In this document: in pieces, positions 7,669 to 17,074 of the stretch
How the letters are laid out: each line of letters starts with the position of its first letter
Position numbering within the stretch: the first letter of the stretch is position 1
Source: CAYUZU01 sp964448675
Lineage (GTDB): Bacteria > Planctomycetota > Phycisphaerae > UBA1845 > Fen-1342
NCBI GenBank assembly: GCA_964448675.1
Contig: CAYUZU010000015.1
Location: 55,394-119,393 of the forward strand
DNA: 64,000 bases
Direction: 5' to 3'
Translations under genes and position numbers: made by a program
The notes under the pieces: generated by a model
The model's database searches: none
Told to the model about the DNA's origin: nothing
Seen by the model: only the letters and a program-made list of their open reading frames with translations

Positions 7669-8637
7669 ATGAAACTGGGCGTGATGGGTGCCGGGCTCGG
7701 CGGAATGAAATGGGAACAGGCCCTGGACTACTGCCAGCAGGTCGGCCTCGACGCGATCGAGCTGCCGGTCGGCTGCTTTCCCGGGACGCCGTGGTGGGAT
7801 CCCGAGGAAGTGCTCAAGAGCAAGTCCGAGCAGAAGCGCATCGTCGAGGACGTGAAGGCCCGCGGGCTCGAGATCATCGGCCTCGCCGTCCACGGCAACC
7901 CCGTCCACCCCAACCCCGACATCGCCAAGCCGCACGAACGCGCCCACGACGTCGCCGTCCGGCTCGCCCCGAAGCTCGGCACCGACGTCGTGATCAACTT
8001 CTCGGGTTGTCCCGGCGGCAGCAAGGCCGACAAGACGCCGAACTGGGTCGTGTGCCCCTGGCCGGATGACTTCAGCGAGATCGTCAAGTACCAGTGGGAC
8101 AAGGTACTGATCCCGTTCTGGAGCAGGAAGAACACGGCGGCGGCCAAGGAAGGTGTGAGGATCGCATTTGAAGCGCACCCCGGCTTCTGCGTGTACAACA
8201 CCGAGACACTGCTCAACCTGCGCAAGGCCGGCGGCAAGCAGCTCGGCGCGAACCTCGACCCTTCGCACTTTTTCTGGCAGGGCATGGACCCGGTCGAGGC
8301 GGCCCGCGCCCTCGGCGATGCCAAATGCATCTTCCACGTCCACGGCAAGGACACCGGCATCGACCCGCACAACACGCGCGTCAACGGCGTGCTCGATACC
8401 AAGAGCTACGGCGACCTGCACGGGCGGAGCTGGGTCTTCCGCACCTGCGGCTATGGCCACGGGGACGAGTTCTGGAAACCGTTCGTCAGTATGCTGCGCG
8501 TAAAAGGCTATGACGGCGTGATCAGCATCGAGCACGAAGACAGCCTCATGAGTGTGCAGGAAGGGTTCGAAAAAGCCGTCGCATACCTCAAGGGCGTCCT
8601 GATCCGCGAGAAGGCGGGCGGCGCGTGGTGGTTCTGA
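7669..8637 (+). CDS. Sugar phosphate isomerase/epimerase (AP endonuclease 2 TIM barrel)
   Basis: 322-residue protein of the xylose-isomerase-like TIM-barrel superfamily, which includes sugar isomerases, 3-keto-sugar epimerases and inosose-pathway enzymes. The metal-ligand carboxylates and His typical of the family can be seen: Glu in AFEAHPGF, Asp in NLDPSHFFW, His in FHVHGKD and Glu in SIEHED. No signal peptide is present, so it acts in the cytoplasm. The ATG at 7669 follows AAGGAG by nine bases. The exact sugar cannot be told from the sequence, and neighbouring genes give no pathway context. It is followed by a strong hairpin. Confidence 0.85.
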   Translation: MKLGVMGAGLGGMKWEQALDYCQQVGLDAIELPVGCFPGTPWWDPEEVLKSKSEQKRIVEDVKARGLEIIGLAVHGNPVHPNPDIAKPHERAHDVAVRLAPKLGTDVVINFSGCPGGSKADKTPNWVVCPWPDDFSEIVKYQWDKVLIPFWSRKNTAAAKEGVRIAFEAHPGFCVYNTETLLNLRKAGGKQLGANLDPSHFFWQGMDPVEAARALGDAKCIFHVHGKDTGIDPHNTRVNGVLDTKSYGDLHGRSWVFRTCGYGHGDEFWKPFVSMLRVKGYDGVISIEHEDSLMSVQEGFEKAVAYLKGVLIREKAGGAWWF

Positions 8638-8778
8638 CCAGCGTAACGACGTAACAAAGCCGCCAGCTGACAAAGCGACGAGGGCGCGCGGCGCGCTCGA
8701 CGTAGCCGTCGGGTTTGGCATCGGACGGACCCGCCAGGGCATTGCGCCGCTCCGTCCCGCAGCCGTCCACCGAAAGAG

Positions 8779-8818
8779 CAGGCCCGTCCGCTTCGCGTTC
8801 GCGAAACGGACGGGCCTG
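8779..8818. terminator. Bidirectional terminator hairpin
   Basis: CAGGCCCGTCCG at 8779-8790 and CGGACGGGCCTG at 8807-8818 form a perfect 12-bp stem with a 16-base loop. It lies between two convergent genes (isomerase and the 1474-residue surface protein). T-tracts are short on either side, so rho-independent action is likely but not certain. Confidence 0.65.
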
Positions 8819-8865
8819 GTGTTTGTGCGATCGGTCCGGCCGACCCGTCAGGCCGGCAAACCGAC

Positions 8866-11800
8866 TTAGTTGTTCGCAGCCGCCTGCAGCAGCGCGAAGT
8901 CGCTCACGTCGACGCGGCCGTCGTCGTTCATGTCGGCGCAGTTGCAGGCCGGATCGGTCTTGATCCACGGACCCGCGAAACACGCCTCGAACAGCTCGAG
9001 GTCGGTCAGGTCGATGGCGCCATCGCCGTTCAGATCACCCTGCTGGGTGCACTCTTCCACCAGCAGGATATCCATCTGCACCGGCTTGGTCAGGTCGATG
9101 ATCGGCCGTGCCACGTTCGTCGCCTGGTACGTCGTGATGCGTGCCCAGCGCTGCGGCGTGGTATCCAGCCACATCCACTGCAGCTCTTCCGCCTGGCTCG
9201 GATTGCCGTACACATCGGACGCCACACTCACGCTCGGCGAAACCGCGAGATCCATGTCGGTCGAGCCCGAGAAGCGCGGATGCATGAACAGCACGTCGCT
9301 GCCGAGGGTGTACCCTTCGAAATCGGTGATCACGAAGTCGCTGCCGTTGTCGGCGAGGACGTTGATCACGTTGTCGACGTACAGGCGGTATGGACCGACG
9401 CTGCGGTCCGGCGAGTTGGAATCAACCGCCACCGCCAGATGCTCGATCACGCCGAAGTTCACCGTGATGTTCCCATCGCCGGTGAAGCCGCTGACCGGCC
9501 CGGCCGGATCGAAGATGATCGTCTGCCACGTGTTGGACGGCGAGACGGGTAGGCCCTGCGGCGCGCCTTCCACGACGCTCGCGGCGCCGATCCACTCGAT
9601 CTCACCACCGCTGCCACCCGGCGAACCCAGCGGGCCGGTATCGCCGGTCTCGCGGATACCGAGGCTGATGAGAATGTCGCCATTCCGCTTGCCGACCTCG
9701 GTCGCCGGGAAGGACGACTCGGTACCGACCACGTTGGTCACGCGCGCCGTAATGAGCTCGGTGTTGAGCAGCGGCCGCGTCAGGGCCACCTCGACCACGC
9801 CGGACTCGTCGACGGCACCCGCGTACGTGCCGATGACAACGGCCGACTCGTCGACGATCTCGACCAGCGACACGTCGTCCATCACGTCCGTCACGGTGAC
9901 GCTCTGGTCACCGGCGAACAGCGGCTGCGGCACGGTCGGCGGCGGCGGGGGCTGCGGGCCGATCGGCTCGAAGCGCACCGAGCCGATCTCGACGCAGAAG
10001 TCGTCGTACCAGGCCGCGTTGGCCGAGGAATAGCCACCGCCGATACGGGCCCGATCGAAGATCGGCGCCACCGACAGCTCGATGTTCTTGGCCGCCAGCG
10101 CGCCATCGATGTAGGCATCGACCAGCGTGCCCTTGTACACCACCGTAAACGTGTGCCAGCCCACCGAACGCAGCGGCGAGTCGTACTCGGTCATGTCGAG
10201 CCAGTTCGGCCCGCCATTGCCGTTCACGCGGAGCTGGTAGTAATCCGTGTCCTGCGGCGCCCACGACAGCATGCCGACGTGGGAGAAGAACCAATCGGCA
10301 TGGCCGTTGAGCTGCGCGAACTGTACGTTCGAGGTGCCCGGCCCGTACGCATCGTAGATGTGCACGTTCCAGATGACCGGCTCGGTTGCCGTCGGCACGG
10401 TGTCGGCAATGTCTTGTTCGACGCGGCCGGCGCCCGGCGCCGAGTACAGCGACTTCTCACCCATCGGGGCCGTCGCGTTGCGGTCAGAAACCAGCTCGAG
10501 TCGCGGCGGGTTCGAATCCGCCCACTCGGTCAGGTACGTGGCTTCGTCGTACTCGAAGTCGTCGCAGATCAACACCGTCTGCGCATTCGTCGTCACCGTC
10601 TCCGGCACCGCAAATGCGCTGGTCACCACACCGGCGGTCTGGTAAGCCGTCACGGTATCACCCATGACCAGCCCGCTCACCGGCACCTCGACGTAAGCCG
10701 CGCCCACCGGAATCGCCGCCGAGAACTCGGTCGTGTCGTTGACGACCACCGTGGCCTCCGTCGCATCCGGATGGAAGCCCTGGACGCGGACCGTCGCGTC
10801 GCCCTGCGCCGGTGCCTTGAAGATGACCGGGGCGGGATAGCCGACGATCACCGGCGCCGACTCGGGCCCTTCGAGGCCATTGACGGTCTGCGTCGCGGTG
10901 ACCTCGTCACCAGTCGTGACCGCAATGGCGATCGGCACGCTGGCCGTATCACCTGTCGGCACCTCGGTACCGGCCAGCACGCCATTGACGTACACGGCCA
11001 CCTCACTGGCAGTCGCGTACGGATAGTCGTACACGCCGGTCAGCTCGATCGCGGCCTGGTCCGGCGCAATCGGCGTCTCCACCGCCGGCGGCAGCGGGGC
11101 GTCATCGACCGCGTGCGGATAGGCGAAATCGCTCTCGCCGACGTCCGTGAACGTCTGCTTGGCCGAAACCGAATCGCCCACCGCCAGCGTCAGGCCGGTG
11201 AAATCGACCTCCGTGCCGTCGGGGGCGTTCTCGGTCGCGGCCAGCTCACCATTGACGTACAGCGATACGGAAACCGCATTCGGATCGTGCGCGACCCGCA
11301 CCGTGTCCAGCGGCAGCGTGCCCAGGACAAGCGGCGCCTGCACGGTCGGCAGCGGCGCGTCCGGATTGAGCTGCGGGCCGCGCGCCAGCAGTCGCACGCG
11401 CACTGTCGTGGCCGTACTCGGGAAACCCGGCGCCGTATTGCACGCGTAGCCGACGTTGTGATACAGGCCCATGGCGTACTCGGCGTTCGGATCCGGATAG
11501 CTCCAGAGCAGCCGGTGCGCCGTCAGGCCGTCGAACGTCGCGGTCGAGCTCAGCGCCGACGAGGTCGGGCTCGTCGTCGACTGACCGCGCGGGTACAGCA
11601 TGTAGTTGACGCCGTCTTCCATATCATGAATGGTCGCGACCACGTCGCCGAGCGCATCCAGCGCCTGCATGCTGTCAATGTATGCCTCGTGCTGCCCGGT
11701 GTACTCCGGACTTGCCGACATCGTGAACCAGAGCGTGTCAATCGTCAGTATGTCGCCGGTCGGCTCAATAGCACCATTACCGCCCTGACCCTGCCAGCCG

Positions 11801-13290
11801 TGTACCAGACTCTGGTCGGTCAGCGGAATGTCGATCGTCTGCCAGACCGCATCATCCGTGAAGATCGGCTGGCCCGCCGGCTTCGGATTCCCGCTATAGA
11901 TTCCTGCATCTGTCGTCGGTACGAACTCGAGCGGACTGGCCGTGCAGCTGCCGTCGCCGTCCTCGTCAATGACGATGCAGAACGAGTAGGGCGAGGCCTC
12001 GGGCAACGCATAGACCGGCGCGGAATGCTCGCTCACGCGGCCGTCCACGACTTCCTGGGTCGCCGTGAACTTCTCGTCGGCCAGCGCCGGCGGGGTCAGC
12101 GTGAAGACGACCTCTTCGGGCGGATAGTCGGGTGCCCCCGTATCCAGCGTGATCGTGTCCGCGAGGACATCGTCGCGATACAGGCGTACCTTGTAGACGT
12201 CCTGCATGAGCCCCGTCACGGTCACCTCGGTGTCGTCGCGAATGATCGGCGCCACCACCTTGGGCGCCACCACCGGGTCCGCCTCGGGCGAAGTGAAGTA
12301 CAGCTCGTCGATACCGAGATCGATGAGCTGGGCCGTGTCGGCGAGGTTGTTGGTAAAGGCGATGTGCTCGAGCGTGCCCCGCGCGGGCGTGACATCAAGG
12401 ATGCCGTTGCCGGTGAAACCGGCAATGCCGCCACCCAAGTCCACGCCGTCCACCTTGACCGCACCGGTGCTCAGGTCGAACTCCATCTGCCGGAACGCGT
12501 TGTTCGGCACGAGATTCACCGCCGGAATCGGGCGACGGACGCCTTCGCCATCGATGAAGTAACCGAAGCGGATCTCGTCGTCGTTGCCTGGCGTCGTATC
12601 GAGGATGCCGTCCGGGCCGGGGTCCACAACCGCCGTGCCGCTGGGCAGCGGATCGTTCGGATCATCGATGTCGTACCCGAGCGGGTAGACCTGGATATCG
12701 TCGCCGGCCGCCGCCGTGTCGACGATCCCGTCCGGGCCGGCAATGATGCCGTTGGGCGTGGTATCGACGCCGACCCATTCGATGTCACCCCCGGTCCCGC
12801 CGTCGGCCAGCTGCGGAACCTCGACGCCGGTTTCGCGGATGCCGATGCACACGCCGATCACGCCGCTGAAGAGCTGGCTGCGGTTCTTCAACTTGAAGAA
12901 CACCTTGCCCTCGGTGTGCAGCGACGGGTTGGGCCGCTCGGGGCCATTGAACGTGCTCAGGCGTACCCAGGCGTCCGGATCGGCCGGATCCACCCAGTTG
13001 AAGAATACCTGCAGACCGGCGTCGCCCTCGGTCAGGTGGACCGACGAGCGATACGCCGCGTGCATGCTGTACGGGTTGTTCGGATCCACATCATTGCTGA
13101 TGATGTACTGGGCCGACGAACCCGAGAAATCCGGCTGGCGGAACATCTCTTTCGATGTCGCCGGGTCATTGATCGGCGGGCCGTTGAACCCGACCAACTC
13201 GGAGAGATATGGCGGCTGGGCGGTTGCGGCGGCCGGTAGCATGACCAGCAGCGCTGCGCCCAGCAGGGTCAGACGCGTCACAGATTTCAT
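8866..13290 (-). CDS. 1474-residue mosaic secreted protein with Ig-like repeats and dockerin-like tail
   Basis: Large exported protein, probably cell-surface or matrix. A signal peptide ends near residue 24. A jelly-roll-like module (residues ~45-145, with the pattern FRQPDFSGS...WVRLSTF) recurs near the C-terminus as a FSGSTD...WARITTY version. A second module with GIRETG, GGxGGxIEW and GFTGxG occurs near residues 145-330 and again near 1207-1340. Five Ig-like repeats of ~85 residues (VTVTG...VYVNG...GDxVTATQT) lie at about 345-430, 650-905 (three in a row) and 1118-1203. A concanavalin/LamG-like domain occupies ~910-1100. The end carries two calcium-loop motifs of dockerin type (DLNGDGAIDLTDL, DMNDDGRVDVSDF). 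The start follows GGAGGA nine bases upstream. Substrate or partner unknown; carbohydrate binding is an inference. Confidence 0.8.
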   Translation of the reverse strand: MKSVTRLTLLGAALLVMLPAAATAQPPYLSELVGFNGPPINDPATSKEMFRQPDFSGSSAQYIISNDVDPNNPYSMHAAYRSSVHLTEGDAGLQVFFNWVDPADPDAWVRLSTFNGPERPNPSLHTEGKVFFKLKNRSQLFSGVIGVCIGIRETGVEVPQLADGGTGGDIEWVGVDTTPNGIIAGPDGIVDTAAAGDDIQVYPLGYDIDDPNDPLPSGTAVVDPGPDGILDTTPGNDDEIRFGYFIDGEGVRRPIPAVNLVPNNAFRQMEFDLSTGAVKVDGVDLGGGIAGFTGNGILDVTPARGTLEHIAFTNNLADTAQLIDLGIDELYFTSPEADPVVAPKVVAPIIRDDTEVTVTGLMQDVYKVRLYRDDVLADTITLDTGAPDYPPEEVVFTLTPPALADEKFTATQEVVDGRVSEHSAPVYALPEASPYSFCIVIDEDGDGSCTASPLEFVPTTDAGIYSGNPKPAGQPIFTDDAVWQTIDIPLTDQSLVHGWQGQGGNGAIEPTGDILTIDTLWFTMSASPEYTGQHEAYIDSMQALDALGDVVATIHDMEDGVNYMLYPRGQSTTSPTSSALSSTATFDGLTAHRLLWSYPDPNAEYAMGLYHNVGYACNTAPGFPSTATTVRVRLLARGPQLNPDAPLPTVQAPLVLGTLPLDTVRVAHDPNAVSVSLYVNGELAATENAPDGTEVDFTGLTLAVGDSVSAKQTFTDVGESDFAYPHAVDDAPLPPAVETPIAPDQAAIELTGVYDYPYATASEVAVYVNGVLAGTEVPTGDTASVPIAIAVTTGDEVTATQTVNGLEGPESAPVIVGYPAPVIFKAPAQGDATVRVQGFHPDATEATVVVNDTTEFSAAIPVGAAYVEVPVSGLVMGDTVTAYQTAGVVTSAFAVPETVTTNAQTVLICDDFEYDEATYLTEWADSNPPRLELVSDRNATAPMGEKSLYSAPGAGRVEQDIADTVPTATEPVIWNVHIYDAYGPGTSNVQFAQLNGHADWFFSHVGMLSWAPQDTDYYQLRVNGNGGPNWLDMTEYDSPLRSVGWHTFTVVYKGTLVDAYIDGALAAKNIELSVAPIFDRARIGGGYSSANAAWYDDFCVEIGSVRFEPIGPQPPPPPTVPQPLFAGDQSVTVTDVMDDVSLVEIVDESAVVIGTYAGAVDESGVVEVALTRPLLNTELITARVTNVVGTESSFPATEVGKRNGDILISLGIRETGDTGPLGSPGGSGGEIEWIGAASVVEGAPQGLPVSPSNTWQTIIFDPAGPVSGFTGDGNITVNFGVIEHLAVAVDSNSPDRSVGPYRLYVDNVINVLADNGSDFVITDFEGYTLGSDVLFMHPRFSGSTDMDLAVSPSVSVASDVYGNPSQAEELQWMWLDTTPQRWARITTYQATNVARPIIDLTKPVQMDILLVEECTQQGDLNGDGAIDLTDLELFEACFAGPWIKTDPACNCADMNDDGRVDVSDFALLQAAANN
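10580..11350 (-). repeat. Three consecutive Ig-like repeat copies
   Basis: Approximate block coding for three adjacent ~85-residue repeats of the mosaic surface protein. Each copy has a VxVYVNG- or VVVND-like strand and a GDxVTATQT- or GDTVTAYQT-like strand. Two further copies lie apart at about 11994-12255 and 9680-9936. Identity between copies is low, so this is an old duplication. Confidence 0.55.
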
Positions 13291-13567
13291 CTTCGTTTTC
13301 CTCCAGTATGGGTCATTCGTGCACCGCCGCGAGACCGCGAAATGGCGCGCGGGCGCGCGGACGGCAGGAGAAGTTACGGCCAGCCATGGACCGCCCCTCG
13401 CGCGGGCGGATAAACAACGCCCCGCCCCATCCACAGGGACGAGGCGGAGCGTGTCGCGTCAATTCGGTCGTGATGCGCGTCGACATACGATCGTGGAAGG
13501 CAACGCCTCCGGGTCACAACGGCATTCCCGTCTTACGCTTCCCACCGCCGTAGCCGACAATCTGCGC

Positions 13568-14287
13568 TTAGCGGCGACGGATCAGCATACCCAACGCCAG
13601 CAGCACCAGCGAAGCGGGCTCCGGCGTGATGTTCAGGTCGTCAAAGTGGAAGTCGACGCGCGAGCTCAGGCCCGAACCGATAACGACCGAATCGATCGTG
13701 ACGCCCGCGGCGCGCGCACCCGTGTACTCCAGCACATCGTTGACATAGAGCTCGATGGTGTCCGTCTTGAGCATGGCGCCGAGCTTGACCCACTCGGTGC
13801 TGCGATCCGACTGCAGATCGACCCAGTTCTCGCCGCTCAGAATGCGGGCGTTGTACTTTGACGTGTTGACGCCGCTGCTGGTCGCGCCCAGCGCAATCAG
13901 CTCCTGCAGGTCGCCGTCACCGTAGCCGGCCCCCTCGTAACCACGGATCTCGATGTACTCGCGGCCCCACCAGTCAATCGCGTCGCTCATCTGGACCATG
14001 AACTCGAAGACCAGCGGATTCGCATCACTGCCCGCAAACTCACCGCCCAGATTCACATACGCCCGCCGGGTGGAGCTCTCGTTCGGCCCGGTCGGGTTGA
14101 CCGACTGGCCATCGCTGTAGCCGACCGTCTGGTCCAGCACCAGGGGCGTTTCCGGGTAGATCTGCGTGTACACGGCGTCAAACGCGGCCTGGTCGGCATA
14201 GCTGTCAAAATCGTCCGACCAGATCGGAACCGCCCACGCGCCGGCGACGAACGTCACTAACAAGGTCGCGGCCAATGCCTTCTTCAT
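13568..14287 (-). CDS. PEP-CTERM secreted protein
   Basis: 239-residue exported protein. The N-terminal signal peptide (to about residue 20) is followed by WSDDFDSYADQ, the opening of planctomycete LamG-like or jelly-roll domains. The C-terminus has the sorting signal TPEPASLVLLALGMLIRRR (PEP motif, hydrophobic helix, Arg cluster). This marks it for exosortase processing and export to the envelope or matrix in bacteria that have the system. No exosortase gene is in the window. GAGGAGGAGAACAGAG precedes the ATG. A promoter is visible about 190 bases upstream. Specific role unknown. Confidence 0.85.
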   Translation of the reverse strand: MKKALAATLLVTFVAGAWAVPIWSDDFDSYADQAAFDAVYTQIYPETPLVLDQTVGYSDGQSVNPTGPNESSTRRAYVNLGGEFAGSDANPLVFEFMVQMSDAIDWWGREYIEIRGYEGAGYGDGDLQELIALGATSSGVNTSKYNARILSGENWVDLQSDRSTEWVKLGAMLKTDTIELYVNDVLEYTGARAAGVTIDSVVIGSGLSSRVDFHFDDLNITPEPASLVLLALGMLIRRR

Positions 14288-14697
14288 CTCTGTTCTCCTC
14301 CTCGGATTTCGTTGGATGTGCTCAACTCCGGGCCGGCATGCCCCCGCTTGCCGCGTGGCAGCATGCGACCAGATTACAGAACCTGGGTAACCTCTATTCT
14401 CCTCGACTTACCCAACAACACACATGGCCACGGAAATGCGACGAATTGGCCGTGCCACTGGGCCTCAGCGTTATAGTATAATCCCCGGTAGTCGCCATCA
14501 CAAGAGAAACCGCCAACCGCCGGACAAACGTCCGATGCTGATTTGGGCATTATCAACAAGGCTCTCTGGCGGCCGAGGTTCCGCGTGAATTTCGCGTCGG
14601 GAGTGGTTAAGATGCAATGGCGCGCGGCACCTGTCCGCATGCAATTTGCCGAGTTGAAAAAAAATGATTGCGCTGCGGGGGCCTGGAGGAAGCGTTC
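14288..14697. other. 410-bp divergent intergenic region
   Basis: Separates the PEP-CTERM gene (minus) from the GHL10 gene (plus). It contains a good minus-strand promoter (14475-14503) and, near 14655, an A-rich run just before the plus-strand ribosome site GGAGGAAG. Open frames through it have no recognisable product. Confidence 0.55.
14475..14503 (-). promoter_or_regulatory. Sigma-70-like promoter for the PEP-CTERM gene
   Basis: Minus-strand TTGTGA (14498-14503) and TATACT (14475-14480) are separated by exactly 17 bases. Transcription would start near 14468, giving a leader of about 180 bases before the start codon at 14287. Confidence 0.6.
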
Positions 14698-17019
14698 ATG
14701 TCCACCCGTCTGCATCCCTGGCTGGTCCCCGGCCTGATCCTTATCGCTCTCATCCTCCCGGTCGTCAAGGCGCAGACCGTCACGGTCGACAACAGCGATG
14801 CCGATTTCTCGCTCCTGTACGGCACTTGGGACTCCGGCGAGTACGGAACGCCTTACGGGGCGGATTATAACTGGGCCATGACCACGGATTTCGGCGGCAG
14901 CCCCGCCGCCGCCGAGTGGCGGCCGGACCTCCCCCACGCCGGCGTCTACTACGTCAGCACCTACTACGTGCAGGGCGGTAACCGCGCCGACAACGCCCCG
15001 TTCGAGGTCCACCATGCCAGTGGCTCCACCTGGGTCGAGATCAACCAGCAGGTCAACGGCGAAACGTGGGTCTCGCTGGGCGCCTACTACTTCGACGCCG
15101 ACGGCAGCGACTACGTCCGCCTGCACAACGACGCTCACGTATCCGTCGTCATCGCCGACGCGATCCGCTTCGAGGCCGAAACCACCACGGTCACGCTCAC
15201 CATGGAGGCCACGCCGGCAGGCTGGGGGACGACCATTCCCGCCGCCGGCAGCCACACCCGCTACCTGAACGAGATCGTGCCGATCACCGCCGAGCCGCAA
15301 CCCGGCTACGTGTTCAACCACTGGACCGTGTCGGCGGGCGCCCCGGTCGCCAACCCGACCGCGGCCGCGACGACGGTCGCAATCGACCAGGAGAAGACCG
15401 TCACCGCCGTCTTCGTCGAGCAACCCGTCGTCGAGCCCGAGTTCCGCGGCTTCTGGGCCGACGCCTTCCACCAGGGCTTCAAGAGCCAGTCTCAGATCAA
15501 CAGCCTCGTCGCCCGGGCCGTCGCCGGCAATTACAACGCAATCGTGCCCGAGGTGCTCGCGTACCAGGACACCGGCGGCGGCGGCCACGGTGCCTACTGG
15601 AACTCTGACATCATTCCCAGGGCGAGCGACATCGTCGGCGACTTCGACCCGCTGGCCTACCTCGTCGCCGTCGCGCACGCAAACAACATCGAGGTGCATC
15701 CGTGGCTCGTCACCTACCGCGCCTGCACCAGCTGGCCGCCGGCCGGCAACCCGACGCTCGCCGCGCACCCCGAGTGGATCATGGTGCTGCCCGAGCACAT
15801 CGGCGGCGGGCCGCGCGATATCGGCGGCAAGTACGAGCTCGATCCCGGCTCGCCCGACGTGCAGGAATACCTGCTGTCAATCGTCCGCGAGCTGGTCAGC
15901 AACTACGAAATCGACGGCATCCACTGGGATTACATCCGCTACACCAACTCCGACGCAGGCTACCCGGCCTATAACTGGTACCCGCGGTCGGGCCTGGCCC
16001 GCTTCAAGGCGATCACCGGATACAGCGGCACACCGTCACCGGATTACGGGCCGTGGGAGGACTTTCGCCGGCGTGAGATCACGGAGCTCATTCGCCGCGC
16101 GTACGTCGAAATGGCAACCATTGACAATCCGCGGCAGCCGCTGCGCCACACCGCGGCGCTGATTACCTGGGGCGACGCCCCCGCGGACTTCGAGGACACC
16201 AGTTCGTGGCACCGTTTCCAGAACTGGCGACTGTGGCTCGACAACGGCTACCTCGACGCGGGGATCCCCATGACGTACTACGACTACGACCAGTACCCGT
16301 CGTGGTACCGCAACTGGGTGGACCAGTCGCTGCTGTGGCGCTACAACCGCCACATCTTCACCGGTCCCGGCATCTACCTCAACGACTTCGCCGACAGCGT
16401 CTTCGAGATCCAGTATGCCCTGAACGCCGGCGCTGACGGCATCTGCACGTATTCCTACAACGGGACCAGCAGCGGCGGCACCGACTGGAGCTGGTACACC
16501 CACGTCGCCGACGAGGTCTTCACCGAGCCCGCGCCGCCGCCGCCGATGCCCTGGCGTGATCCGGTTACCGCCGCGCAGGCCACCGTCTACGGTCGCGTCA
16601 CCAACGGCTACACCGGCGAGGCAATCGACAACGCCATCATCGAGGTGAATGGATTCCCCCTCATCGAGACCGACGGCAACGGCTTCTACGTGCTCACCGA
16701 GCTCAGTTGTCCCGCGGCCGGGATCGCCGTTCCGGTCGGGGCCAGTGCGACCGGCTACGGCTTGGTCACGCGGCCGGCGGTGTGGATCGATCGTGGCCAC
16801 TTCACCGAGGCGAACATCGCGCTAACGTTCTGGCTCCCGGGCGATTACGACGTCGACGCCGACGTGGACATGGCCGATATCGACAAGTTCGCACCGTGCA
16901 TGACTGGGCCGGACAACGGCCCGCCGCCACGCGGCTGCGACCTGTTCGACCGCGAGAGCGACAGTGACGTCGACGTGCACGACTTCGCCGAGATCCAGAC
17001 GTGGTTCACGGGCTCTTGA
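14698..17019 (+). CDS. Multidomain GHL10-type glycoside hydrolase with golvesin-like and dockerin-like domains
   Basis: 773-residue secreted protein. Domain order by eye: signal peptide (1-25); golvesin/xly-type carbohydrate-binding-like domain (about 26-160, VTVDNSDADFS to DAIRFE); a bacterial beta repeat (162-242, with GYVFNHW and KTVTAVF); a GHL10/DUF187 TIM barrel (about 247-615) with FRGFWADAFHQG, EVHPWLVTYRA and the hallmark DGIHWDYIRY; a carboxypeptidase-regulatory-like Ig fold (about 620-715); and a dockerin-like tail (DYDVDADVDMADID, DSDVDVHDFAEI). GHL10 enzymes are putative glycoside hydrolases whose substrates are mostly undetermined. The ATG at 14698 follows GGAGGAAG. It is a larger, surface-displayed relative of the lipoprotein GHL10 at 25565-26797. 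Confidence 0.85.
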   Translation: MSTRLHPWLVPGLILIALILPVVKAQTVTVDNSDADFSLLYGTWDSGEYGTPYGADYNWAMTTDFGGSPAAAEWRPDLPHAGVYYVSTYYVQGGNRADNAPFEVHHASGSTWVEINQQVNGETWVSLGAYYFDADGSDYVRLHNDAHVSVVIADAIRFEAETTTVTLTMEATPAGWGTTIPAAGSHTRYLNEIVPITAEPQPGYVFNHWTVSAGAPVANPTAAATTVAIDQEKTVTAVFVEQPVVEPEFRGFWADAFHQGFKSQSQINSLVARAVAGNYNAIVPEVLAYQDTGGGGHGAYWNSDIIPRASDIVGDFDPLAYLVAVAHANNIEVHPWLVTYRACTSWPPAGNPTLAAHPEWIMVLPEHIGGGPRDIGGKYELDPGSPDVQEYLLSIVRELVSNYEIDGIHWDYIRYTNSDAGYPAYNWYPRSGLARFKAITGYSGTPSPDYGPWEDFRRREITELIRRAYVEMATIDNPRQPLRHTAALITWGDAPADFEDTSSWHRFQNWRLWLDNGYLDAGIPMTYYDYDQYPSWYRNWVDQSLLWRYNRHIFTGPGIYLNDFADSVFEIQYALNAGADGICTYSYNGTSSGGTDWSWYTHVADEVFTEPAPPPPMPWRDPVTAAQATVYGRVTNGYTGEAIDNAIIEVNGFPLIETDGNGFYVLTELSCPAAGIAVPVGASATGYGLVTRPAVWIDRGHFTEANIALTFWLPGDYDVDADVDMADIDKFAPCMTGPDNGPPPRGCDLFDRESDSDVDVHDFAEIQTWFTGS

Positions 17020-17074
17020 CGGTCCCCATGTGCCAGGGCGCTGCGAGCCGCAGAGCGCGACAAGTGAAACGAAA

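Noticed and set aside
10500..10530. TTCGAATCC string resembling a tRNA T-loop
   Set aside because: Inside the coding region of the mosaic protein, with no acceptor or anticodon stems around it.
10153..13239. Plus-strand open frame of about 1,000 codons opposite the mosaic surface protein gene
   Set aside because: Arg/Val/His-rich translation without any domain, mirrored against a gene with a signal peptide, domains and a ribosome site. It is a GC-rich antisense shadow.
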